DNA of 64,000 nt from Sinorhizobium psoraleae (GCF_013283645.1 NZ_JABEKV010000001.1:694699-758698), one strand, 5' to 3'; shown: positions 54,949 to 64,000, counted from the stretch's first letter. Numbers and translations are program-made. The notes: a model not told the origin generated them from the sequence alone.

Positions 54949-56823
54949 TTAGGCTGCCTTATCAAGCGCCTCCAACTCGTCGATCAGCCCCTCAATCATC
55001 GACAATCCCTGCGCCCAGAACGACGGATCTGTCGCGTCGAGCCCGAAGGGCGCCAGCAGTTCCGAATGATGCTTGGTTCCGCCCGCTTTCAAGAGCTCGA
55101 AATACTTCTCCTGGAAGCCTTTCTCGGCCTTTCGATAGACGGCGTAGAGCGAATTCACGAGGCAATCGCCGAAGGCATAAGCATAGACGTAGAAGGGCGA
55201 ATGGATGAAGTGGGGGATATAGGCCCAGTAGGTTTCATAGCCCTCGGAGATCCGGATCGCAGGCCCGAGGCTTTCCGTCTGGATCGAAAGCCACATCTCG
55301 CCGAGGTCATCCGCGGTAAGCTCGCCGTCCTTGCGGGCGGTGTGGACCTTGCGCTCGAATTCGTAGAAGGCGATCTGGCGCACGACCGTGTTGATCATGT
55401 CCTCCACCTTCTGGGCGAGCATCGCCTTGCGCTCGCGCTTGTCCTTGGTCCGGTCGAGGAGCGCCCGGAAGGTCAGCATCTCGCCAAAGACGGAGGCGGT
55501 TTCGGCAAGCGTCAGCGGTGTCGAAGCCATCAGCGCGCCCTGTCCGCCGGCGAGTACCTGATGCACGCCGTGCCCGAGTTCATGGGCGAGCGTCATCACG
55601 TCGCGCGGCTTGCCCATGTAATTGACGAGCACATAAGGGTGGACGGACGGAACCGTCGGATGGGCGAAGGCGCCTGGCGCCTTGCCGGGCCGCACCGGCG
55701 CGTCGATCCAGCGGTCATCGAAGAAACGCCGGGCGATCGTGGCCATTTCCGGAGCGAAGGCGTGATAGGCGGAAAGCACCGTGTCCTTCGCGTCGTTCCA
55801 CGGGATGAGCGCGTTCGGCGTTTCCGGCAGCGGCGCGTTCCGGTCCCAGAATTCCATCTGCTCCATGCCGAGCCACTTCGCCTTCATGGCGTAGTAGCGG
55901 TGCGAAAGGCGCGGATAAGCTGCCTTCACCGCGGCGGCCAGCGCGTCCACGACCTCCCGTTCGACGCGGTTGGCGAGGTGGCGGCTGTCGGCGATATCCT
56001 CGAAGCCGCGCCAGCGGTCGGAGATTTCCTTGTCCTTGGCGAGCGTGTTGGTGATCAGCGTGAAGGTGCGGATGTTCGCCTTGAAGGTTTCGGCGAGTGC
56101 CATCGCCGCCTTCTTGCGGGTCTCGGGCGAGGGGTCCTGCAGAAGGTTCAGAGCAACCTCGAGCGGCAACGCCTCGCCGTCGACGTTGAAGGTGAGCGCC
56201 GCGACCGTCTCGTCGAACAGTCGGTTGAAGGCCGTCGCGCCGGTCATCGATTTCTCGAGGAAAAGCTGCTCCAGCTTGTCATCGAGCTGATAGGGCTTGT
56301 CCTTGCGCAGGTCGAGGATCCACGGCTTGTAATGTGCTGCGAGTGTGTCGTTCTTCAGAGCCGCATCGATGATGCCGTCCTCGATGCGATTGAGTTCCAG
56401 CGAGAAGAACAAGAGATGAGCCGACATGTCGGTAAGCTTCGACTGAACGTCACCGTAAAGCTTGCCGTTTGCAGGCTTCGACGTGTCGGAGAAGTAGGTC
56501 AGCCCGGCAAAGGAGGCGATCCGCCCCATCAGGTCCTCAAGCGCTTCGAACTCCTTCACGGCCGCGCCGATACCCTCGTCACCGGTCTTGCCGGCCGCCT
56601 CCGTAAGCTTGCCCTTCCATTTCTTCTCGAATGCGATCGCGTCGGCATCCGCCTTCGCCAGGTCGGAGCGGAACTCTTCCGCCGTGGAAGAGACGTAAAG
56701 ATCTTCAAGGCGCCAGGACGGCAGATCGCCGAGATCGGCGGCAACGCCATGCGCCTGTCCGGCCGTCGCGCGAACCGCGGATTGAGTGGCGTAAGCTGCA
56801 AGGTTTCGAGCGGATAGCGGCAT
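54949..56823 (-). CDS. pepF: M3-family oligoendopeptidase F
   Basis: A 624-residue cytosolic zinc peptidase for short peptides. The HExxH-type site is in LAHELGHGVHQVL near residue 410, with the distal Glu in LAETASVFGEMLTF downstream. N-terminal helical domain residues 30-190 (LGDLPSWRLEDLY). The start could be 56862, where GAGG lies close, adding 13 residues. It diverges from the sigma-54 regulator. Confidence 0.94.
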   Translation of the reverse strand: MPLSARNLAAYATQSAVRATAGQAHGVAADLGDLPSWRLEDLYVSSTAEEFRSDLAKADADAIAFEKKWKGKLTEAAGKTGDEGIGAAVKEFEALEDLMGRIASFAGLTYFSDTSKPANGKLYGDVQSKLTDMSAHLLFFSLELNRIEDGIIDAALKNDTLAAHYKPWILDLRKDKPYQLDDKLEQLFLEKSMTGATAFNRLFDETVAALTFNVDGEALPLEVALNLLQDPSPETRKKAAMALAETFKANIRTFTLITNTLAKDKEISDRWRGFEDIADSRHLANRVEREVVDALAAAVKAAYPRLSHRYYAMKAKWLGMEQMEFWDRNAPLPETPNALIPWNDAKDTVLSAYHAFAPEMATIARRFFDDRWIDAPVRPGKAPGAFAHPTVPSVHPYVLVNYMGKPRDVMTLAHELGHGVHQVLAGGQGALMASTPLTLAETASVFGEMLTFRALLDRTKDKRERKAMLAQKVEDMINTVVRQIAFYEFERKVHTARKDGELTADDLGEMWLSIQTESLGPAIRISEGYETYWAYIPHFIHSPFYVYAYAFGDCLVNSLYAVYRKAEKGFQEKYFELLKAGGTKHHSELLAPFGLDATDPSFWAQGLSMIEGLIDELEALDKAA

Positions 56824-57009
56824 CTTCGGATTTCTCGCGTTGTGGCTGGGGCAACAAGCCATATGGGCCTCTTTGCTATCGCCGCCAATGGATAAAATGC
56901 AAGCTTTTCTCAAAACATGATGTTCAGCCCTTTATGGCACGAATGGCTGGCATGATTTGGCACATGAGGTTGGCCAAAGAGTACCGCGTGTCCTAAGCAG
57001 GAGGCTTTC

Positions 57010-58554
57010 GTGACATCACATATTCTTGTCATCGATGACGATCCGGTCCAGCGCCGGTTGCTGACGAACATGATCGAACGGCTGGGTCACGTCGCCCATC
57101 TCGCCGACAACGGCCGCAGCGGTCTCGAAGTGCTGGTGCGCAAGGGCGGTATCATCAACGTCATCCTGCTCGACCTCCTGATGCCCGAGATGAACGGCCA
57201 CGGTTTTCTCGAAGCGCTTGCCGAACGCGGCGTCGATACGCCCGTGATCGTCCAGACCGGACAGGGCGGCATCGAAACGGTGGTCCACGCCATGCAGGCC
57301 GGCGCCTTCGACTTCCTCGTCAAGCCGGTCTCGCCGGAGCGGCTCTCGGTCGCGATCGGCAACGCGCTGAAGATGGCGCACCGCGACGGCAAGGTGAAAA
57401 CGTCGCGTCGGTCGCGCGGTGGCGCGATCGGCTTCGACGACATCGTCTCGGCCAGCCCGGCGATGATCCGGGTCATCGATCTCGCCCGTCGCGCCGCGCA
57501 GTCCAATATCCCGATCGTGCTTGAAGGCGAATCCGGCGTCGGCAAGGAGATGGTAGCGCGCGCGATCCAGTCGGCAAGCGACCGGGCCGGCAAGCCGTTC
57601 GTCACCGTCAATTGCGGTGCGATCCCGCACAACCTGGTCGAAAGCATCCTCTTCGGTCACGAGAAGGGCGCCTTTACCGGCGCAACCGAAAAGCACACGG
57701 GCAAATTCGTCGATGCGGATGGCGGAACGCTCTTCCTTGATGAAATCGGCGATCTGCCGCTCGACGTTCAGGTCAAGCTGCTGCGTGCCGTCCAGCAGGG
57801 CGAGATCGAGACCGTTGGCGCGCGTCATCCGCAGAAAGTGAACGTGCGGCTGATCTCGGCCACCAACAAGGATCTCATCAACGAGGTGCGCGAAGGCCGG
57901 TTCCGGGAAGATCTTTATTACCGCCTCAACGTCTTCCCGATCACCATTCCGGCGCTGCGCCGGCGCAAGGAAGATATTCCGGTGCTGGTGCGCGCCTTCG
58001 TCGAGCGCTTTGCCGCGGAGCAGCGGCTCAATGCACCGCTGACGGTGTCGAGCGGCGCGATGGCGCTGCTGACGGCCTATGACTGGCCGGGCAATATCCG
58101 TCAGCTCGAAAACGCGATTTTCCGCGCGGTGGTGCTCGCGGACGGCAACGAACTCACGGTCAAGGATTTTCCGCAGATCGCGACCCAGATCCCCGGCTAT
58201 GTCGTCGCCGATCGTTCGGGTTTCTCCTGGGGCGAGGCCGGGCCGGAGCGCGCTCCGACGCTTGCCGGATATGCTCCGAACGCTCATGCCGATTTGAAGG
58301 TCGCGGAACAATCAACGTCCCGGGAGCATGCGCCGGATAACCGTCTGGAGAACGCCATTGCCAGCGTCGATGAAGGTGGCGACGTGCGCAAACTCGCCGA
58401 GGTCGAGGAAGAACTGATTCGTTTTGCCTTGAAGTTCTACCGCGGGCAGATGAGTCAAGTGGCGCGAAAACTCGGAATCGGGCGCTCGACGCTCTACCGA
58501 AAGCTCAAGGATTACGGCATAGATCCCGATAATCCGCTGCGCGAAGCCGCATAA
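57010..58554 (+). CDS. NtrC-family sigma-54-dependent response regulator
   Basis: A 514-residue activator: receiver domain (Asp55 the phospho-acceptor), AAA+ domain with Walker A GESGVGKE (173-180), GAFTGA (220-225) contacting sigma-54, DEIGDLPLDVQVKLLR, and a C-terminal Fis-type helix-turn-helix (QVARKLGIGRSTLYRKLKDYG). GTG 57010 follows AGGAGG. No histidine kinase is adjacent, so the stimulus is unknown; in Sinorhizobium it is an orphan regulator. Confidence 0.94.
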   Translation: MTSHILVIDDDPVQRRLLTNMIERLGHVAHLADNGRSGLEVLVRKGGIINVILLDLLMPEMNGHGFLEALAERGVDTPVIVQTGQGGIETVVHAMQAGAFDFLVKPVSPERLSVAIGNALKMAHRDGKVKTSRRSRGGAIGFDDIVSASPAMIRVIDLARRAAQSNIPIVLEGESGVGKEMVARAIQSASDRAGKPFVTVNCGAIPHNLVESILFGHEKGAFTGATEKHTGKFVDADGGTLFLDEIGDLPLDVQVKLLRAVQQGEIETVGARHPQKVNVRLISATNKDLINEVREGRFREDLYYRLNVFPITIPALRRRKEDIPVLVRAFVERFAAEQRLNAPLTVSSGAMALLTAYDWPGNIRQLENAIFRAVVLADGNELTVKDFPQIATQIPGYVVADRSGFSWGEAGPERAPTLAGYAPNAHADLKVAEQSTSREHAPDNRLENAIASVDEGGDVRKLAEVEEELIRFALKFYRGQMSQVARKLGIGRSTLYRKLKDYGIDPDNPLREAA

Positions 58555-58591
58555 ATTCGACGCATTCACAACTGATTAGCCGTGCAATTAG

Positions 58592-58648
58592 GTCACCGCC
58601 GTTTAGACCTTGTTAGTGAACTGTTCACTATATTATAAGGGGCGGTGA
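58592..58648. promoter_or_regulatory. Nested inverted repeats upstream of DUF882 gene
   Basis: GTCACCGCC (58592-58600) and GGCGGTGAC (58640-58648) flank a 15-base palindrome AGTGAAC-T-GTTCACT (58615-58629), which abuts the AT-rich TATTATAA. It could be an operator over a promoter, or an unusual terminator for the upstream gene. The DUF882 start is 86 bases downstream. Confidence 0.5.
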
Positions 58649-58734
58649 CGACTGTGGCATATTTGCCATGCTGTCACCTTATTTGACAGTCATCTGAGAC
58701 AACAAAGCACGGTTGTCCGTCGGACGGGGATTGA

Positions 58735-60585
58735 ATGCCAAATTTGTTCGGTTTGAAGAAGCCAGTCGGCTTCTTAGCGCGCAGAGTCTGCTCGGCGATC
58801 GCCCGCAAGGCGCCGCAGGTTCTTGCCTCAATCGCTTTGGCGGCGTCCCTCGTCACGCCGGGCATGGCACCTCCGGTCGAGGCCGCTGGCCAGACCCGAA
58901 CTTTGAAGCTCTATTTCATCCATACGAAGGAAAAGGCGCAGATCACCTTCAAGCGCAACGGCCGCTACGATTCCAAGGGGTTGCAGCAGGTTAACCGTTT
59001 CCTGCGCGACTGGCGGCGCAATGAACCGACCAAGATGGACCCGAGGCTTCTCGACCTCATCTGGGAAGTCTACCAGAAGAGCGGTTCGCGCGATTATATC
59101 CACGTCGTTTCCGCCTATCGCTCTCCGGCCACCAACGGCATGCTCCGGTCGCGCTCCAAAGGCGTCGCCAAGAAAAGTCAGCACATGCTCGGCAAGGCGA
59201 TGGATTTCTACATCCCTGACGTTCGGCTCAAGACGCTGCGCGAGATCGGCATGAAGTTCCAGGTCGGCGGCGTCGGCTATTACCCAACGTCCGGCTCTCC
59301 TTTCGTCCACATGGACGTCGGCGGCGTACGCGCCTGGCCGCGCATGACCCGCAACGAGCTCGCGCGCCTCTTCCCGGACGGCAAGACCATGCACGTACCT
59401 TCCGACGGCAAGCCGCTGCCGGGCTACCAGCAGGCCGTTGCCGATTACAAGCGGCGCGTCGGGGCCTCGGCCATCGAAGTTGCCGGCGGCGGCGCCAAGG
59501 GACCGGGCGACGTCAGCGGCAAGCGCAGCGGCAATCTCTTCGCCATGCTCTTCGGCGGTGGCGGCGACGAGGATGAAGAACCAGCGGCAATCGCCGCCGG
59601 CGCCGCGGACGACGGCGAGGGCGAGGCACCGGCCGCATCCGCGCCGGCTGCGCAGGAAGCGCTTCCGGGCGTCGCGGGATCGGTCGCCGGCTCGACCACG
59701 GAAGAACAGCAGAACATCAATGCGCCGGTTCCGGCCGTGCGCCCGGCGTTCAAGGATGCGCCGGCCAATGGCGGCGTCGCGGTTGCGCTTGTCGCTCCCG
59801 AGAAGAACACCGCCCAGGAGGCGCTGGCTGCGGCCATGCAGCAGACGCCGGCCGTGCCGTCGGAATATGCGGATCTCAGCACGCTGAAGGTGCCGGTTCC
59901 GCAGATGCTTGATCGTCGCGATATGAATTCGCTGGTTGCCAACGAAACGCTTGTGGCGTCTGCCGACGCTGCGGTCGGCGACACCGAAGCTCAGGCGCTT
60001 GCTTTCGTGCCGGTGCCCGCGATGCGTCCGGCCGGAGAAGCTGCTCTTGCGGCCGTTGCCGGAGTCGAGGTTGCCGTCCCGGCTTTCGTCGATCGTCCGG
60101 TTGTAGCGTCCGCCGAGGCGCCGAGCGACGTCGCTGCTGAGGCGGCAACGCGTGTGGCACTCGCGGCGCCGACAGCAGAACCCGAACCGACCGCACAACC
60201 GATTGAAATGGCCGCCTATGCGCCGCAGTCCAGCGCGAGCTCGAAGGCGTCGGTTTTCGACAGCGCCTTCGGCACGCAGGCGGAGGCACCGGCGAAGAGC
60301 CATCGGCCGAAGAAGCGGGACGCAGAAGCTGCGAGCCGTTCGTCCGTCCGCACCGAGCCCAAGCTGACGCAGAAGATCATTTCGGAATGGGCGCTTTCGA
60401 CCGGTCGCGTCGCTACCCTGTCGAAACCCGTCAAGGCACCGCGTTTCGTCAGCAAGTCGCTTCGGGTGGCTCCGACGACAGTCTATGCTGCGGGCTTTAC
60501 GAGTGGCGTCCGCGCGGTCGATACGGCACGCTTCAGCGGCAGTGCAGTAAATTTCATGGAAGTGAAGAAGTTCAGCACCAACTGA
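58735..60585 (+). CDS. DUF882 (M15-like) peptidase-type protein with long Ala/Pro tail
   Basis: A 616-residue protein. A signal sequence (residues about 22-50) precedes the DUF882/YcbK domain (about 55-215), with zinc ligands His150 and Asp157 (KKSQHMLGKAMDFY) and His192 (FVHMDVGG). This is the D,D-/L,D-carboxypeptidase-like fold. The remaining 400 residues are Ala/Pro/Glu/Val-rich and low in complexity, containing several VPVPAMRP/VPAVRPAF-type repeats. Probably peptidoglycan-associated, with the tail spanning the periplasm. Confidence 0.9.
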   Translation: MPNLFGLKKPVGFLARRVCSAIARKAPQVLASIALAASLVTPGMAPPVEAAGQTRTLKLYFIHTKEKAQITFKRNGRYDSKGLQQVNRFLRDWRRNEPTKMDPRLLDLIWEVYQKSGSRDYIHVVSAYRSPATNGMLRSRSKGVAKKSQHMLGKAMDFYIPDVRLKTLREIGMKFQVGGVGYYPTSGSPFVHMDVGGVRAWPRMTRNELARLFPDGKTMHVPSDGKPLPGYQQAVADYKRRVGASAIEVAGGGAKGPGDVSGKRSGNLFAMLFGGGGDEDEEPAAIAAGAADDGEGEAPAASAPAAQEALPGVAGSVAGSTTEEQQNINAPVPAVRPAFKDAPANGGVAVALVAPEKNTAQEALAAAMQQTPAVPSEYADLSTLKVPVPQMLDRRDMNSLVANETLVASADAAVGDTEAQALAFVPVPAMRPAGEAALAAVAGVEVAVPAFVDRPVVASAEAPSDVAAEAATRVALAAPTAEPEPTAQPIEMAAYAPQSSASSKASVFDSAFGTQAEAPAKSHRPKKRDAEAASRSSVRTEPKLTQKIISEWALSTGRVATLSKPVKAPRFVSKSLRVAPTTVYAAGFTSGVRAVDTARFSGSAVNFMEVKKFSTN

Positions 60586-60605
60586 TCGCTGCCCTTCCCG
60601 GAACA

Positions 60606-60638
60606 AAAATGCCCGCCGGACGCACCGGCGGGCATTTT
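60606..60638. terminator. Bidirectional terminator between DUF882 and gapR-like
   Basis: Perfect 14-bp stem (60606-60619 with 60625-60638) with A and T runs on either side, serving two converging genes. Confidence 0.92.
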
Positions 60639-60658
60639 GTTGGAATCCGGCGGCGTAC

Positions 60659-60925
60659 TTATGCTGCGTCTTCGGCTGCGGGAACCATGCCCAGCGCCTG
60701 CAGATAGGTGTCAAGGATCGCTTCCTGTTCCATGCGCTCGTCATGGTCCTGCTTGCGGATGGAAATGACCTTGCGCAGGATCTTGGTGTCGAAGCCCATC
60801 GACTTTGCCTCGCCATAGACATCCTTGATGTCATCGGCGATGGTCTTCTTTTCCTCTTCCAGCCGTTCGATCCGTTCGATGAAAGCGCGAAGCTGGTCGC
60901 GTGCGACGCCGTGAGCATCCGACAT
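60659..60925 (-). CDS. gapR: DUF2312 / GapR-like nucleoid-associated protein
   Basis: An 88-residue, highly charged helical protein beginning [20 protein letters not shown], with [20 protein letters not shown], typical of DUF2312. GapR of Caulobacter binds overtwisted AT-rich DNA ahead of replication forks and transcription. AGGAG before ATG 60925 sets the start within a much longer open frame. Confidence 0.9.
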   Translation of the reverse strand: MSDAHGVARDQLRAFIERIERLEEEKKTIADDIKDVYGEAKSMGFDTKILRKVISIRKQDHDERMEQEAILDTYLQALGMVPAAEDAA

Positions 60926-61102
60926 GATCTTCTCCTTATGTGGGGATGAATTTCCTGGGTGCTGTGACCTGCCGCGAACCGCAGCCGAGGTCAAGGGCGA
61001 TTGCGCAACAGCGGCGCGATTTCCCGGAACACGATCCTGGAAAAATACGACGCGTTTTCCGCCTCCACCGCGTCGCCAGCCCAAGTGGAATTATGGAGAA
61101 GC

Positions 61103-61411
61103 TTATTCCTTCGGCCGGTTGCGCTCGAAGGCGAGCTTTTGCTCGGCGGATGCGTCCGTTTGATGCTGCGCGCGCCACTCTTCATAAGGCATGCCGTAGA
61201 TGGCCTCGCGCGATTCCTCCTTGCTCATCTCTATGCCGGAGGCTTCAGCCGCTTCCCGGTACCAGTTGGACAGGCAGTTGCGGCAGAAGCCGGCGAGATT
61301 CATGAGATCGATGTTCTGAACGTCGCTGCGTTCGCGCAGATGCGCCACCAGCCGCCGGAAGGCCGCGGCTTCGAAAGCGGTTTGCTGATCCTGGCTGAGT
61401 TCCGTCATCAT
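61103..61411 (-). CDS. DUF1244 family protein
   Basis: A 102-residue protein with LVAHLRERSDVQNIDLMNLAGFCRNCLSNW cut to its core NLAGFCRNCLSNWY, the conserved Cys-x2-Cys of DUF1244, and the end MSKEESREAIYGMPYEEW. GGAG lies five bases before the ATG pair. Function unknown; common in proteobacteria. Confidence 0.9.
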   Translation of the reverse strand: MMTELSQDQQTAFEAAAFRRLVAHLRERSDVQNIDLMNLAGFCRNCLSNWYREAAEASGIEMSKEESREAIYGMPYEEWRAQHQTDASAEQKLAFERNRPKE

Positions 61412-61424
61412 AGTGTCTCCTCTG

Positions 61425-61532
61425 ACAGCGCCCGTGCGTCTTATCGGATGCGTAAAGGACGCTGTAGCACTTTGAATTGGTGCATGTTTTATCCTTAAAT
61501 CGGCTGCGATTTAAGGGAAGCATGCAGTGGTC
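61425..61532 (+). repeat. Dispersed palindromic repeat, copy C (full length)
   Basis: Same architecture as copy B: ACAGCGCC start, ATCGGATGCG stem remnant, TAGCACTTTGAATTGGTGCAT core, then a palindrome (CCTTAAATCG with CGATTTAAGG) closing with CATGCAGTGG. It fills the gap between DUF1244 and the second amidohydrolase gene and overlaps the latter's stop. Confidence 0.8.
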
Positions 61533-62325
61533 AGCCGTCATAGGCGCCCGTGCGCGAGGGGTGCCGCTGATAGTCATGCAGCATCGGCAAGCTGTTGAGT
61601 TCCGCCAGAACGGGGACGAGGCGCCGAGCCCAGGCGGCAACGCCGGTCGCGTCGGCGATCAGGTCCTGGCGGATCTCGATCAGAGCGTGGGCGATGCCCG
61701 GCGTCATGCAATGCCGGTACATGGTATCGCCGCGCAGTGCCCCATCATAGGGCTCATTGTTGCCGACGACGATATCGCCCGTTGCTTCAAGCCGCTCTAT
61801 CAGCGGAAACGCCGCGCGCGGGTCGTTGTCCCAGAGCACCGCGACGTGCCACGGGCGGGCGATACCCTTCCAGGTCGGCGTGAAGGAATGAAGCGAGATC
61901 ACCAGCGGCGCCCTTCCCCCCGCCGCGGCGGCCTGCGCGATGGTCTCGGACACGGCGCGGTGGTAGGGGCGATGGAAGCGGTTTAGCCTGTTCTCCCATT
62001 CCTCGTCCGTGATCGGATGATTGCCGGGGATGATCGCGCCGTCGGAGATCTTCATGATCAGCGTCGGGTCGTCCTCGCCGCGGTTCGGATCGATCAGCAG
62101 CCGCGAGAAGCAACCGAGCACGGCCGGCGCATCGAGTGCGGCGGCCAATTCCCTGGTAAGCGGCTCGACGCCGATGTCATAGGCGATGTGACGGGCGAAG
62201 GCGCTTTCCGGAAGTCCTAATCTTCCGTATTCCGGTGGAAGGCGATTCATGGCGTGGTCGGCCAGAAGAACGAGACCATTCGCCGGATTTCCTTCAACGA
62301 TCTCGTAAGGGGAATAGTGCTGCAT
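61531..62325 (-). CDS. N-formylglutamate amidohydrolase family protein (paralogue 2)
   Basis: A 264-residue FGase-fold protein: LLADHAMNRLPPEYG (the DHA replaces HSG of the classic type), LIDPNRGEDDPTLIM and VISLHSFTPTWKGI with probable metal His, WDNDPRAAFPLIERL and a C-terminal IEIRQDLI. It is closer to the predicted amidohydrolase subgroup than to true HutG. AGGAG five bases before ATG 62325 sets the start. Confidence 0.85.
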   Translation of the reverse strand: MQHYSPYEIVEGNPANGLVLLADHAMNRLPPEYGRLGLPESAFARHIAYDIGVEPLTRELAAALDAPAVLGCFSRLLIDPNRGEDDPTLIMKISDGAIIPGNHPITDEEWENRLNRFHRPYHRAVSETIAQAAAAGGRAPLVISLHSFTPTWKGIARPWHVAVLWDNDPRAAFPLIERLEATGDIVVGNNEPYDGALRGDTMYRHCMTPGIAHALIEIRQDLIADATGVAAWARRLVPVLAELNSLPMLHDYQRHPSRTGAYDG

Positions 62326-62508
62326 GCCGCTCCTGCTCGATCTGCCAACGCCGGCTCGTGATCGCATGCGCAACCGCTATTCGCAAGAAAAAGGCGAAAC
62401 TCTTCCACCTTCTGTCACCAGAATGCCAATTATAATCGATTAGGGTTGCGTTGACTTTCGGGGCTGGTCGTCGCAAGAAAGTGCCACGCAAATCAAAACG
62501 GAGTTCCG

Positions 62509-62994
62509 TTGGAAGCCGTGTCTAGACATCCTTTTTCCAAAGCGAAACCGGCCCTGGGAACGTTCTGGGCCACCCTCCTGTTTTTATTGGCAATCTCTGG
62601 TTCGTTTATTTTCGCCGAAGAGGCTCGTGCCGATTTTCGTGTCTGCAACGGCACGCAAACCCTGGTTGGCGTGGCGATCGGTTACCGCGCCAAGGAAGGC
62701 TGGGTGACGGAAGGCTGGTGGCAGGTGCCGGCGACGACCTGCGCGACCCTGATCGAGGGTGAGTTGCAATCCAGATACTACTATCTCTACGCGGAAGATG
62801 CGGTGCGCGGCGGCCGCTGGACCGGCGACGTCAACATGTGCGTCGCCGAGAACGAGTTCAAGATCACCGGCGTGCAGGACTGCTTCGCACGCGGCTTCCA
62901 GCGGATGGGATTCAAGGAATATGACACGGGGCGGCAGGGCAGCTGGATGGTTCAGCTTTCCGATACGCCCGGCACGCAGGAAAGCCAGAATTGA
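62509..62994 (+). CDS. DUF1036 family membrane/secreted protein
   Basis: A 161-residue protein with an N-terminal hydrophobic signal or anchor (residues 18-38). The DUF1036 domain follows, with [30 protein letters not shown] and further cysteines ([22 protein letters not shown]). It starts with TTG 62509 five bases after GGAG. Its stop overlaps the start of pyruvate kinase (TGATG), a coupled pair. Confidence 0.85.
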   Translation: MEAVSRHPFSKAKPALGTFWATLLFLLAISGSFIFAEEARADFRVCNGTQTLVGVAIGYRAKEGWVTEGWWQVPATTCATLIEGELQSRYYYLYAEDAVRGGRWTGDVNMCVAENEFKITGVQDCFARGFQRMGFKEYDTGRQGSWMVQLSDTPGTQESQN

Positions 62995-64000
62995 TGAAGC
63001 GGAACAGAAAAGTCAAAATCCTCGCCACACTCGGACCGGCGTCGTCCGACGAGCAGATGATCCAGAAGCTGCACGAGGCGGGGGCCGATCTGTTCCGTAT
63101 CAACATGAGCCATGCGAGCCATGACGTCATGCGCTCGATGATCGAGAAGATCCGCAACGTGGAAGCCCGGTGCGGCCGGCCGATCGGTATTCTCGCCGAT
63201 CTGCAGGGTCCGAAGCTGCGCGTCGGCAAATTTGCCGAGGGCAAGGTCGAGCTCAAGATCGGCCAGACGTTCACCCTCGACAACAAGGAGATCCCCGGCG
63301 ACAACACCCGCGTCTATCTTCCGCATCCGGAAATTCTCGAGGCAGTGAAGCCCGGCGATCGCCTGCTGATCGACGACGGCAAGCTGCACCTCAGGGCCGA
63401 GAAAACGGACGGCAAGAGCATTGTCACGACCGTTGTCTCCGGTACGAGGATATCGGACCGCAAGGGCGTGAGCCTGCCCGACACGCTGCTCGGCGTCGGC
63501 GCGCTGACGGAGAAGGACCGCGTTGATCTCGACGCCGTGCTGGCGACAGGGCAGGTCGACTGGGTGGCGCTCTCCTTCATCCAGAGGCCGGAAGACCTCG
63601 CCGAGGTCCGCAAGGTTGCCCGCGGCCGTGTTGGCCTGATGTCGAAGATCGAAAAGCCGCAGGCGATCGAGCGCATCGACGAGATCATCGAGCTTTCAGA
63701 CGCGCTGATGGTGGCGCGCGGCGACCTCGGTGTGGAGATGCCGCTCGAATCCGTTCCCGGCCTGCAGAAGCAGCTGACGCGCGCCTGTCGGCGTGCCGGC
63801 AAGCCTGTCGTCGTTGCGACCCAGATGCTGGAGTCGATGATTTCGTCGCCGGTTCCGACCCGCGCTGAAGTGTCCGACGTGGCCACGGCCGTGTTCGAAG
63901 GTGCCGATGCGGTCATGCTTTCGGCCGAATCCGCCTCCGGCGAGTACCCGATCGAGGCGGTTTCGACCATGGCCTCAATCGCGAGCAACGTCGAACGCGA
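62994..64000 (+). CDS. pyk: Pyruvate kinase, 5' part (runs off right edge)
   Basis: The first 335 residues of a pyruvate kinase (phosphoenolpyruvate plus ADP to pyruvate plus ATP). Present are [39 protein letters not shown], the B domain, [17 protein letters not shown] with the catalytic Lys, [12 protein letters not shown] and [25 protein letters not shown]. The frame is open to base 64000. It overlaps the DUF1036 stop by one base. Confidence 0.95.
   Translation, partial: MKRNRKVKILATLGPASSDEQMIQKLHEAGADLFRINMSHASHDVMRSMIEKIRNVEARCGRPIGILADLQGPKLRVGKFAEGKVELKIGQTFTLDNKEIPGDNTRVYLPHPEILEAVKPGDRLLIDDGKLHLRAEKTDGKSIVTTVVSGTRISDRKGVSLPDTLLGVGALTEKDRVDLDAVLATGQVDWVALSFIQRPEDLAEVRKVARGRVGLMSKIEKPQAIERIDEIIELSDALMVARGDLGVEMPLESVPGLQKQLTRACRRAGKPVVVATQMLESMISSPVPTRAEVSDVATAVFEGADAVMLSAESASGEYPIEAVSTMASIASNVER

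Noticed and set aside
53968-56817. A 949-codon plus-strand frame opposite pabB and pepF
   Set aside because: It crosses two well-identified genes and the gap between them, has no ribosome-binding site, and has the composition of an antisense artefact.
58828-60918. A 696-codon minus-strand frame opposite the DUF882 gene
   Set aside because: Arg/Gly-rich shadow of a certain gene, passing through the bidirectional terminator and gapR.

Overview
The window looks like alphaproteobacterial chromosome, almost certainly Sinorhizobium/Ensifer or a close Rhizobiaceae relative. It is GC-rich, gene-dense and free of transposases and CRISPR arrays. The marker genes are CpdR, gltB-gltD, a DUF459 SGNH protein, an MltB-type transglycosylase, galU, hemH, homospermidine synthase, a GapR/DUF2312 protein, an Omp10-like lipoprotein and pyruvate kinase, in an order I recall from Sinorhizobium chromosomes. 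The assignment comes from gene content and remembered synteny, not from a database search.

Left part (about 1-23,750) is accessory in character and ends at a tRNA-Val(GAC). It holds a B12/radical SAM gene broken by a one-base frameshift, a FixK-like Crp/Fnr regulator, an AI-2E/PerM exporter, an operon of a small membrane protein, an HlyD adaptor, a SulP transporter and a PPK2 polyphosphate kinase, the arginine deiminase operon arcD-arcA-arcB-arcC with an NhaC antiporter, a small secreted protein, a DUF3300-DUF2950 pair, an MscS channel and a CYTH-domain protein. I find FNR/FixK-type boxes (TTGNN-N4-NNCAA) upstream of five of these units. At four of them a -10-like hexamer begins 36-38 bases after the start of the box, which is class II activator geometry. 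The coherent reading is an oxygen-limitation energy regulon: ATP from arginine, polyphosphate-based nucleotide regeneration, cation and anion transport, and envelope functions, probably driven by the local Crp/Fnr protein or a genomic FixK.

Right part (about 23,750-64,000) is core chromosome. In order it carries cpdR, an N-formylglutamate amidohydrolase, an inositol-phosphatase family enzyme, a lysophospholipase-like hydrolase, a small heat-shock gene with a sigma-32-like promoter and ROSE-type RNA thermometer, an Imm11/DUF1629 protein, threonine aldolase, gltB and gltD, a DUF459 protein, a lytic transglycosylase, galU, an outer-membrane barrel, an NfeD-SPFH pair, hemH, a LysM-tailed 5'-nucleotidase, a GFA protein, an Omp10-like lipoprotein, homospermidine synthase, a heme-dependent N-demethylase family protein, a diguanylate cyclase, pabB-pabC, pepF, a sigma-54 response regulator, a DUF882 peptidase-like protein, gapR-like, DUF1244, a second N-formylglutamate amidohydrolase family gene, a DUF1036 protein and the 5' part of pyruvate kinase, which runs off the end.

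Non-coding items include three copies of a dispersed palindromic repeat (26656, 48119, 61425), a second repeat built on a 19-bp perfect inverted repeat (41716), a strong hairpin in the gltB leader, an unassigned terminator near 27,860, and a cluster of TTGGCACC motifs beside the tRNA.
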